Assembly (NCBI GenBank): GCA_030426145.1
Contig: JAUHZF010000053.1
Coordinates: forward strand, 1 to 34,226
DNA length: 34,226 bases
Direction of reading: 5' to 3'
DNA from: Polyangia bacterium
GTDB taxonomy: Bacteria > Myxococcota_A > Polyangia > Polyangiales > Polyangiaceae
Part shown: positions 15,983 through 22,819 of the stretch, piece after piece
How positions within the stretch are numbered: position 1 is the stretch's first letter
Layout: each line of letters begins with the position of its first letter
Made by a program: the position numbers and the translations under genes
Notes under the pieces: generated by a model
Told to the model about the DNA's origin: nothing
The model's database searches: none
What the model saw: only the letters and a program-made list of their open reading frames with translations

Positions 15983-15998
15983 CACCCCGGTCGGGGTG
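15983..15998. promoter_or_regulatory. Inverted repeat between kinase and FHA regulator
   Basis: Arms CACCCCG and CGGGGTG flank GT, starting 2 nt after the kinase stop. No T-run follows, so it is a poor terminator. It lies between a TTGAGT (15977-15982) and a TAGGAT (16002-16007), in a 19-bp spacer, and could be an operator of that promoter. Confidence 0.4.
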
Positions 15999-16001
15999 GT
16001 G

Positions 16002-16007
16002 TAGGAT
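16002..16007 (+). promoter_or_regulatory. -10-like box before the FHA regulator leader
   Basis: TAGGAT, preceded by GTG, lies 7 nt before ATG 16015. That ATG opens a 12-codon leader frame (MTAPTRQSGGSD) whose TGA overlaps the TTG start of the regulator at 16050. A leaderless transcript would begin at this ATG. Confidence 0.4.
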
Positions 16008-16049
16008 CCCCGCGATGACGGCCCCCACACGCCAGTCCGGAGGCAGCGA

Positions 16050-17462
16050 TTGAGCAGCGGTGATGGTGGACCCATCGCCGGGGCGCCCAGCGCGCGTCCT
16101 GGCGGCACCCAGATGATGCCGGCCCTCGAAGTGCGCCGGATCGAGAAGTTGCAGGTCACGGTGCTCGAGTCTCCCGACGAGTCCGTGGTCGGCAAGCGCC
16201 AGGTCTTCGCCAAGGACGAGCTGCGCATCGGCGCCGACGCCGGCCTCGACCTCACCGTGCGTGACCCCATGGTGTCGCGCGAGCACATCGCGATCTGGGG
16301 CACCGACCGAGGGTGGCGGATTCGGGACCTCGACTCTACGAACGGCACCTACATCGGTGCCATCCGACTCGACAGCGCGACCGTCTTCGATGCGGTCGAG
16401 GTGCGCCTCGGTACGACCCGCTTGCGCATCGAGCCGCTCGGCGAGCACGTCGAGCACGAGATGTCGGCTGACCACACCTTCGGCCGGATGATCGGCCACA
16501 GCCCGGCCATGCGCGAGATGTTCGCCGTGCTGCAGAAGGTCGCCGCGACCGACATGACGGTGCTCATCGAGGGCGAGACCGGCACCGGCAAGGAGCTCGC
16601 CGCCGAAGGCGTGCACGAGGCGAGCGGGCGAAGCGGCGACTTCGTCACCCTCAACTGCGGGGCCATCCCTCGTGAGCTCATCGAGAGCGAGCTGATGGGC
16701 CACGTGAAGGGGGCCTTCACCGGCGCCGTCAGCGATCGGCCGGGCGCCTTTACTTCGGCCAGCGGCGGCACCCTCTTCCTCGACGAGGTGGGCGAGCTGC
16801 CGCTCGACATGCAGGCCAAGCTGCTGCGGGTGCTCGAGCGTCGTGAGGTCAAGCCCGTGGGCTCGGACCGCACCCACCCCGTCGACGTGCGGGTGGTGGC
16901 GGCCACCAACCGCAACCTCAACGCCGAGTCCGACCGCGGCGAGTTTCGTCAGGACCTCTACTTCCGGCTTGCGGTGGTGGTGGTGCGCATCCCCCCCCTG
17001 CGCACGCGGCCCGAGGACATCGACAACCTCGTCCAGCACATCCAAGGCGAGCTCAACCGCCGCCGCGTGGCCGCGGGTCACCCGCCGCTGCCGCCCCTCG
17101 GAGATCAGGCGGTGGGCATGCTCAAGCGCTACGAGTTCCCGGGCAACGTGCGTGAGCTCCGCAACATCGTCGAGCGGTGGTCGGTGCTCGGCCCGCAGCC
17201 ATCCCCGGGCAACCCGGCCGTTCGCTCGGGCGTCACCGGAAGCACCGAAGGCGTGGCCGACAACGGGGAGGTCGACGCTTCTCTCCTCGCCGTGCCCTAT
17301 CACGAGGCCAAAGAAGCTTGGGTCGAGCGGTTCGAGCGCGCCTACGTCACGGCGGCGCTCGAGGAAGCGGGAGGCAACGTCTCCCAGGCGGCGAGGGACG
17401 CCAAGGTCGACCGACGTCACCTGCAGCGGCTGATGGCCCGCTACGACATCAAGCGCGAGTGA
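16050..17462 (+). CDS. FHA-domain sigma-54-dependent activator
   Basis: 470 aa. An FHA domain (about 57-126) has the phosphothreonine-binding residues RIGADAGLD, VSREH (75-79) and STNGTYI. The AAA+ domain follows with Walker A GETGTGKE (175-182), the sigma-54 contact GAFTGA (221-226), Walker B TLFLDEVG (241-248) and YEFPGNVREL. The C-terminus has a Fis-like helix-turn-helix (about 438-465). The protein should bind DNA and drive sigma-54 RNA polymerase when its FHA domain docks a phosphoprotein, a design common in myxobacteria. The TTG start at 16050 is supported by GGAGG 6 nt upstream; it overlaps the stop of a 12-codon leader frame (TTGA). Given its place just after a Ser/Thr kinase homologue, that protein is its likely input (inferred). 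Confidence 0.95.
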   Translation: MSSGDGGPIAGAPSARPGGTQMMPALEVRRIEKLQVTVLESPDESVVGKRQVFAKDELRIGADAGLDLTVRDPMVSREHIAIWGTDRGWRIRDLDSTNGTYIGAIRLDSATVFDAVEVRLGTTRLRIEPLGEHVEHEMSADHTFGRMIGHSPAMREMFAVLQKVAATDMTVLIEGETGTGKELAAEGVHEASGRSGDFVTLNCGAIPRELIESELMGHVKGAFTGAVSDRPGAFTSASGGTLFLDEVGELPLDMQAKLLRVLERREVKPVGSDRTHPVDVRVVAATNRNLNAESDRGEFRQDLYFRLAVVVVRIPPLRTRPEDIDNLVQHIQGELNRRRVAAGHPPLPPLGDQAVGMLKRYEFPGNVRELRNIVERWSVLGPQPSPGNPAVRSGVTGSTEGVADNGEVDASLLAVPYHEAKEAWVERFERAYVTAALEEAGGNVSQAARDAKVDRRHLQRLMARYDIKRE

Positions 17463-17465
17463 AGC

Positions 17466-18242
17466 TCAGCGGCGTCGTCGGGCGCCGATGCCCACCCCGA
17501 GGGCGAGGCTCAACAGGCCGAACAGCGCGACCGGGTCGGACTGGCCCGGCGCGGAGACGGCACACGAGGCGTCGAACGAGTCGGGGGCGTTGAAATCGAA
17601 GCCCACGCCGTACGTACGGATGAGGAAGCGATTGCAGGCGGGGAGGTTGTCGGCCGCGATGTAATGACCGTCGCAGAAGAGGGCACCGTCTTCTTGGCCG
17701 CACTCCTGTCGGCAGACTGGCTCGAGTGTCTCGTCGCACGCGACGAGGCATTCGCGCTGGGCGCTGACGGCACAGGCGACCGCATAGCCCGCGTTGCACT
17801 GCGTCTCGCAGTTGGCCCCGACGTTCTCCAAGCAGGTGTTGCGGCAGAGCACGTCGCAATTGGCGACGAGGGCCTGGCAGTCGCCGCCATCGCCGACGTT
17901 GCAGCTCACCCGTTGGAGGCACTCGGTCTCGCAGTTCTCGACGCAGCTGAAGGCGGAGCCCATGTCGCCGCCGGCGCCGCCACCTCCGCCTGAACCGGCG
18001 CTGCACGCACCGGGGCAGGCGCTCGTACCCGCGTCGAGGCACGCTTGGGCCGGCGCGTCGTCGCACTCGCCGTTGCACGCCGCCACGAGGCTGGAGGCAT
18101 CACAGTCGGCTTGGCAGCCGCTCTCGAGAGCACAGGCTTCGATGGTCGCGAGCTCGATGCCCCCACATTCGTTGTCACCGGCGTGGGCCGGGAGGGCGAA
18201 CAGCGACAGCGCGACGCCCAGGGTGAGGCAAGACCGAATCAT
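17466..18242 (-). CDS. Cys-rich exported protein with Myxo-CTERM-like sorting tail
   Basis: About 258 aa from ATG 18242, chosen because an AGGAG Shine-Dalgarno lies 9 nt upstream and a classic signal peptide ending ALPAHA begins there. The mature part holds more than 25 Cys in repeated patterns of paired Cys (CQADCDASS, CVENCETECLQRVSC, CDVLCRNTCLENV, CETQCNAGY, CVSAQRECLVAC-like spacing), interrupted by a glycine-rich loop. The C-terminus has a hydrophobic helix and an Arg cluster (ALFGLLSLALGVGIGARRRR), the layout of PEP-CTERM/Myxo-CTERM tails used for processing and surface sorting. It should be disulfide-rich and exposed at the surface. The gene converges with the FHA regulator, with only 3 bp between the stops. 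Confidence 0.82.
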   Translation of the reverse strand: MIRSCLTLGVALSLFALPAHAGDNECGGIELATIEACALESGCQADCDASSLVAACNGECDDAPAQACLDAGTSACPGACSAGSGGGGGAGGDMGSAFSCVENCETECLQRVSCNVGDGGDCQALVANCDVLCRNTCLENVGANCETQCNAGYAVACAVSAQRECLVACDETLEPVCRQECGQEDGALFCDGHYIAADNLPACNRFLIRTYGVGFDFNAPDSFDASCAVSAPGQSDPVALFGLLSLALGVGIGARRRR

Positions 18243-18418
18243 CGAAGACAACTCCTGAGAGCTAGGCCTGGGAATGTAGCCCCTGGCGCTAGCCGAGTGA
18301 AGCAAAGCGGATGGGCAGTGGGCCCTCGCTTAAGGTACCGACGGTGGCTGCGACCTACCGGGATCGAGCAAAGTCGCGACGAGGCGACAACCCCTGGTTC
18401 CTCGAAGCGGGACCGCGG

Positions 18419-18424
18419 TATAGG
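18419..18424 (+). promoter_or_regulatory. Probable -10 box of glyQ
   Basis: TATAGG lies 14 nt before the glyQ ATG, giving a leader of only about 8 nt. That is too short for a T-box or other riboswitch. Confidence 0.4.
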
Positions 18425-18438
18425 CTCCCCGCGAGCCG

Positions 18439-19398
18439 ATGAACTTCCAAGACATCATCCTCACCCTGCAGCGCTTCTGGTCCGAGCGCGGATGCGTCGT
18501 GGTCCAGCCGTACAACTCCGAAGTGGGCGCCGGGACGTTCAACCCCGCGACCTTCTTGCGGTCGTTGGGGCCCGAGCCCTGGAACGTGGCCTACGTGGAA
18601 CCGAGTCGCCGCCCCGCCGACGGCCGCTACGGGGACAACCCCAACCGCCTCCAGCAGTTCCACCAGTTCCAGGTCATCCTCAAGCCGAGCCCCATCGACA
18701 TCCAGGAGCAGTACCTCGCCTCCCTCGCGGCGCTCGGCACCGACCCGATGGAGCACGACGTACGCTTCATCGAAGACGACTGGGAGTCGCCCACGTTGGG
18801 TGCGTGGGGCCTCGGGTGGCAGGTCTGGCTCGATGGCCTCGAGATCTCGCAGTTCACCTATTTTCAGCAGGTGGGCGGTTTCGACTGCAAGCCGGTGTCG
18901 GGCGAGCTGACCTACGGCATCGAGCGCATCGCGATGTACCTCCAGGACGTCGATGACGTGTACGACCTCGAGTACGGCGGCGGCATCAAGTACGGCGACA
19001 TCTACAAGCGCTCCGAGTGGGAGTGGTCGACCTACAACTTCGAAGAGGCCCCCATCGAGGAGCACTTCGCCGCCTTCGATCACCTCGAGGCGGAGGTGAA
19101 GCGCCTCGTCATGCGTGGGGCCAAGACCGAAGAGGTGAAGACCAAGAAGGGCAAGAAGACCCGCGAGGTCATCGATCCCGAGCAGACCTTGGTCCTGCCC
19201 GCCTACGACGCGCTCATCAAGGCATCGCACCGCTTCAACGTGCTCGACGCCCGCGGCGCCATCGGTGTGACCGAGCGCCAGCGCTTCATCGGACGCGTGC
19301 GTGCCCTCGCTCGCATGGTCGCGGGCGCTTATCTCGCCCAGCGCAAGGCGGCGGGCTTTCCGCTGCTGCCCAAGGACGAGGCGGAGGCGGCGCAATAG
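18439..19398 (+). CDS. glyQ: Glycyl-tRNA synthetase alpha subunit
   Basis: 319 aa, slightly longer than the usual length of about 300. It is the catalytic alpha chain of the bacterial alpha2beta2 enzyme that charges tRNA-Gly. Conserved stretches include [70 protein letters not shown] and TYFQQVGGF. There is a lysine-rich insertion near 235-247 ([16 protein letters not shown]). The beta subunit gene glyS, usually directly downstream, is not here; a DNA methyltransferase follows instead. The subunits must therefore be made from separate loci, or glyS lies elsewhere. A near-consensus TATAGG box sits just upstream. Confidence 0.97.
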   Translation: MNFQDIILTLQRFWSERGCVVVQPYNSEVGAGTFNPATFLRSLGPEPWNVAYVEPSRRPADGRYGDNPNRLQQFHQFQVILKPSPIDIQEQYLASLAALGTDPMEHDVRFIEDDWESPTLGAWGLGWQVWLDGLEISQFTYFQQVGGFDCKPVSGELTYGIERIAMYLQDVDDVYDLEYGGGIKYGDIYKRSEWEWSTYNFEEAPIEEHFAAFDHLEAEVKRLVMRGAKTEEVKTKKGKKTREVIDPEQTLVLPAYDALIKASHRFNVLDARGAIGVTERQRFIGRVRALARMVAGAYLAQRKAAGFPLLPKDEAEAAQ

Positions 19399-19508
19399 CG
19401 GGCTCGACGGGCCAGCCCCCGGCCGGGATCGAGCTGACCTGGCCGGGAAAGCGCACCCCGGATTGGCTCGAGGGGATCGGCCCGGACGACCTGGAGCTCG
19501 TCGAAGAG

Positions 19509-21191
19509 GTGCGACCCCACGACGCGGACGGGGGGCCGAATCTCCTCGTGCGTGGCGACAACCTGGTCGCCATGAGCGCTTTGCGTGCGCAGTACGCGGG
19601 CCAGATCGACCTCGTCTACATCGACCCGCCGTTTTTTACCGGCCTCAGCTACTACAGCCAAACCGGGGTCGGAGCGGGCAACCAGAAGGTGACGCGCCGC
19701 GCCTACCGCGACAACCGGGCCCGTGGCATGGCGGGCTACCTCGACGTGCTGCACGCCCGTCTCTGGGCCCTACGGGAGCTTCTCAGCGACGAGGGCAAGC
19801 TCTTCGTGCACTGCGACTGGCGAGCGAACAGCATGCTGCGCGTGGTGCTCGACGAGCTCTTCGGCCCCGATTGTTTTCGCAACGAGATCGTCTGGCGACG
19901 TGCCCCGAACCTGGGGCGACAAGCCGCGAGCAAGCAGCTCGGCCGAACCATCGACACCATCTTCGTCTACTCCAAAACCGCAGGCGCCACCTTCGCGGGG
20001 CCGGTGCCCAAGCGGCGGACCGCGTCGCCCCTCGACACCAAAGGAAAGCCCAAAGGTGCGCGCTGGGACGAGCTGGCGCAGGCCTACTTCACGACGGCAC
20101 CGCGCGGGGACTACACCGACAAGTCGATCGCGTCGCTTCGCAAGCAGAACCGGGTCTACGACTCCGCCACCGGCACCGTCTACATCAAGTACTTCCTCAC
20201 CAAGGGAGACGACGGGCGCTGGTACAAGGAGCAGCCGGTCGACACCCTTTGGGACGACTACGAGGTGCGCCCCCTGCGCCATCGCCCCAAGCGAGAGGAG
20301 CAGGGCTACGACACGCAGAAGCCGGAAGGCCTGCTGGAGCGCATCATCGGCTGGGCCACGAAGCCGGGCGACCGCGTCCTCGACGTCTACGGCGGCTCGG
20401 GCACGACGGCCGCCGTGGCCGAGGCGATGGGGCGTCGATGGATCGCCTGTGACATCGGCGGCACTGCGGTGTCGATCCATCGTCGGCGTCTGCTCGACCT
20501 GGCCACGCGCCAAGCCATCGCGCCCTTCGACGTGGTCTCGGTCGAAGCCGCGGAGCGACGTCACTGGATACGGGATGCCGACGATGCGGCCATCGTGCTG
20601 CGTGCCTTCGGCGCCGAACCCGAGCAGGGTCGGTGGGGGCAGCGCGAGGGGGTGCGGATCTACGTCGGGGAGGTCGACGAGCTGATGACCGATCGCCGTG
20701 TGGCCGAGCTGTGTCGTGAAGCCGGGTCGCCGGCCCTGGCCGTGCTCGCGTGGCGTTGGGCGGCGAGCGACGCGGCGGCGCTGCGCGGGCGCATGCGCGA
20801 AGAAGGCGTCGAGCTCGCACAGCACACCATCCCGATGGAGCTGTGCCGTTCGCGCAAGAAGCGCAAGGTCGCCTTTCCCGTGCGGGCCGAGGTCGCCCTC
20901 GAGCTTCAACCGACCGAAGACGCGCGCACGTTGCGGGTGTGCCTCACCGACGTGCGGTGCGGCGCGGGCGACGAGCTGGCGTGGCCCGAGCGGGTGGACG
21001 GATGGTCGGTCGACCTGTCGGGTGGCGAGGCCTTTCGGGCCACGTGGCGTAGCTACCGCAGCCACGGCGACCGCGACATCGAGCTCGCTGCGCCGGCCCA
21101 TCGCTTCTCCCGCGGAGATCACCGGGTCCGGGTTGAAGTGACGACGATCTACGGCGACGTCATCGAGCGCACGATCCGGGTGGCTTCATGA
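19509..21191 (+). CDS. Beta-class N6-adenine/N4-cytosine DNA methyltransferase with extra C-terminal domain
   Basis: At least 560 aa. Motif IV is DPPFF (DNA 19623-19637), and motif I, DVYGGSGTT (20382-20408), comes after it, the order of beta-class amino-methyltransferases. LLVRGDNLVAMSAL is the usual N-terminal SAM-pocket lead-in. Similarity clearly starts earlier, at ELTWPGKRTPDW (from about 19431), yet no ATG, GTG or TTG exists in this frame between 19023 and 19509. GTG 19509 is given as the first usable canonical start. A CTG at 19434 or coupling from glyQ may be the true one. After the catalytic domain come about 200 residues with no motif I recognise. No restriction enzyme gene is adjacent. 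Its stop overlaps the next start (ATGA). Confidence 0.88.
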   Translation: MRPHDADGGPNLLVRGDNLVAMSALRAQYAGQIDLVYIDPPFFTGLSYYSQTGVGAGNQKVTRRAYRDNRARGMAGYLDVLHARLWALRELLSDEGKLFVHCDWRANSMLRVVLDELFGPDCFRNEIVWRRAPNLGRQAASKQLGRTIDTIFVYSKTAGATFAGPVPKRRTASPLDTKGKPKGARWDELAQAYFTTAPRGDYTDKSIASLRKQNRVYDSATGTVYIKYFLTKGDDGRWYKEQPVDTLWDDYEVRPLRHRPKREEQGYDTQKPEGLLERIIGWATKPGDRVLDVYGGSGTTAAVAEAMGRRWIACDIGGTAVSIHRRRLLDLATRQAIAPFDVVSVEAAERRHWIRDADDAAIVLRAFGAEPEQGRWGQREGVRIYVGEVDELMTDRRVAELCREAGSPALAVLAWRWAASDAAALRGRMREEGVELAQHTIPMELCRSRKKRKVAFPVRAEVALELQPTEDARTLRVCLTDVRCGAGDELAWPERVDGWSVDLSGGEAFRATWRSYRSHGDRDIELAAPAHRFSRGDHRVRVEVTTIYGDVIERTIRVAS

Positions 21192-22819
21192 GGCGCTGGC
21201 TGGCGGTCTTGCTGCTGTGCCTCCCCGCAGGGTGCGACGGCTGCGGAAAGGATGGCTCCGGGTCGAGCTCGACCGGTGTGAACGCTCCGCTGCCCCCCGT
21301 TCCTGCTCCCGCCGACCTCACGGCGGAGATGCATCTGCCGCGACCCCAGGAGCTGCTTCGCGAGCTCCGTGCCGCGGCAGGGGGACCAGCCCTGTTCTTG
21401 CCGCGCTCGCTCGGCGCCGCCGTCGTCAATGCGGTGGGCTTTCCCATCACCGCGGCCGAGGTCGTCGACGAGCAGGTTCCCCTGGTCGCGGCCATGTCGG
21501 GGACCGGGGCGTCGCGGAAGCTCGCGGTGGCGGTGCACCTGCTCGATCGCGAGAAGCTCGTCACCATCGTCGGGGGCGGCAAGGACGCCTTCTTCGACTT
21601 CAAGCGCGATGGCGAGAAGGTGTGGTTCGAGCCGCGGTCGTCGGCCCGGGCGCCCGAGGTGCCGGGCACGGTGGCACTCGTCGACAACTACCTCGTCTTC
21701 GGCACCGACCGCGAAGCAGTGGAGAAGCTGGGGCCTTATCTGGCGCGGACGCTGGGGCCGAAGGCCAAGCGCGATGGCCCCGACGTGGTGGTGGATCTCG
21801 TGGCCCCGGTGGTACCCCCGGGGGCTTCGCTCAAAGCCCTCGCCGCCAAGCTCCCTTTGCCTCGAGAGCTCGGTGCCATGGTCGACATGCCGGCCCTCGT
21901 CGACGAGCTCGTGGCGCGGCTCGGTGACACCAAGGGGGGGCACATCGCCGTCGATGTGACCAACGAACGCATCGAGCTGACGGCACGCCTCGAACCCAAG
22001 GCGGCGCTTCCCGCGCAGCCGGTGACGCCGCGGGAGAACCTCCTCAGCGTACCGGACGATGTGGTGGTCGCGCTCACGTGGGCCGACCAGGCCAAGACGC
22101 GGGAGGCGTCGGCGGCCCATCGGGCCGAGCAATTGAAGACCCTGCTCGGCAAGCCCACCGAGGAGCCTTCGGATGAGCCCAGCGACCCGGCACCGGCGAT
22201 GGCGTCGGTTGCGCGCGGCATGGGGGATCGCCACACCCTGGCGCTGCGGTGCACGGGGGTGGGTCTCACCGGCTTTGCCCGTGGCGAGGTGAAGGATGCC
22301 GACGCGCTCGGAGGGGGCCTGTCCGAGCTCACCGAGCTTCGACAGCACCCTTCGGTAGAAGCCCACCTCGAGAAGCAGAAGCTGGGCCTGTCGTTCGAGA
22401 CCCGGCGTCTCGAGCACGTCCCCTTCGACGTGACGCGCCTGCGCCTCACCCCCGAGAAGGCGCCGGTCCCGGGGGAGCGGGGCGAGGTCGACCTGCTCTT
22501 CGGCGTGGCACCGGATCACTACCTGGTCGCGGCCGGCATGCAGACCGTCGAGACCGTTCAGCGCCTCGAGAAGCCCGACGAGGACCGTGAGCTCTCGAAG
22601 CAGCCGCTCCTAGCGGCGGCCGTCGCGAGACTTCCCGAGAAGGTTTGGGCCGGCCTCGTGGTCGATGCTCAGAACCTCCACGGATGCCTGCAGGGCCAGC
22701 CTGGCGGCCAAGCGCTTCCCGTGGCCGCCGCGGTGGGACCCGACACGGGCGCGGTCGTCTTGAGACTCGAAGCGGCGCGGTCGCTGGTCAAGGTCATGCT
22801 CGACCTGGCGACGCGCTGA
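21188..22819 (+). CDS. Large lipoprotein of unknown function
   Basis: 543 aa. The signal peptide MRRWLAVLLLCLPAGC puts the lipid Cys at 16, and a second CDGCG and a Ser-rich linker follow. The mature part alternates beta strands and helices with repeats of a theme such as KLAVAVHLLDREKLVTIV, VALVDNYLVFGTDREAVEKL and GEVDLLFGVAPDHYLVAAGMQTVETVQRL. The last two resemble each other and suggest an internally duplicated beta-alpha unit, as in DUF3352-like surface proteins; I am not sure of that family. It should be periplasmic and membrane-anchored. The start ATG overlaps the methyltransferase stop by 4 nt, so the two are translationally coupled although their functions look unrelated. Confidence 0.82.
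   Translation: MRRWLAVLLLCLPAGCDGCGKDGSGSSSTGVNAPLPPVPAPADLTAEMHLPRPQELLRELRAAAGGPALFLPRSLGAAVVNAVGFPITAAEVVDEQVPLVAAMSGTGASRKLAVAVHLLDREKLVTIVGGGKDAFFDFKRDGEKVWFEPRSSARAPEVPGTVALVDNYLVFGTDREAVEKLGPYLARTLGPKAKRDGPDVVVDLVAPVVPPGASLKALAAKLPLPRELGAMVDMPALVDELVARLGDTKGGHIAVDVTNERIELTARLEPKAALPAQPVTPRENLLSVPDDVVVALTWADQAKTREASAAHRAEQLKTLLGKPTEEPSDEPSDPAPAMASVARGMGDRHTLALRCTGVGLTGFARGEVKDADALGGGLSELTELRQHPSVEAHLEKQKLGLSFETRRLEHVPFDVTRLRLTPEKAPVPGERGEVDLLFGVAPDHYLVAAGMQTVETVQRLEKPDEDRELSKQPLLAAAVARLPEKVWAGLVVDAQNLHGCLQGQPGGQALPVAAAVGPDTGAVVLRLEAARSLVKVMLDLATR

Noticed and set aside
15983-15998. Intrinsic terminator after the kinase gene
   Set aside because: The stem is strong but no T-run follows, and it lies between candidate -35 and -10 boxes, so an operator reading was preferred.
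15162-17420. Open reading frame of about 750 codons opposite the kinase and FHA regulator
   Set aside because: It lies antisense to two well-supported genes, and its translation is low-complexity Ala/Arg/Val/His-rich with no motif, the usual by-product of high-GC codon use.
18243-18438. T-box or other riboswitch before glyQ
   Set aside because: The likely -10 box leaves a leader of about 8 nt, and no T-box stem or NCCA pairing motif is seen.
19017-19508. Start of the methyltransferase at GTG 19017, deep inside glyQ
   Set aside because: It would overlap glyQ by more than 380 bp, and the translation there is Arg/Gly-rich shadow sequence with no conserved content.
18439-21191. Complete restriction-modification system at the methyltransferase
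   Set aside because: Neither flanking gene resembles a nuclease: one is glyQ, the other a signal-peptide lipoprotein.
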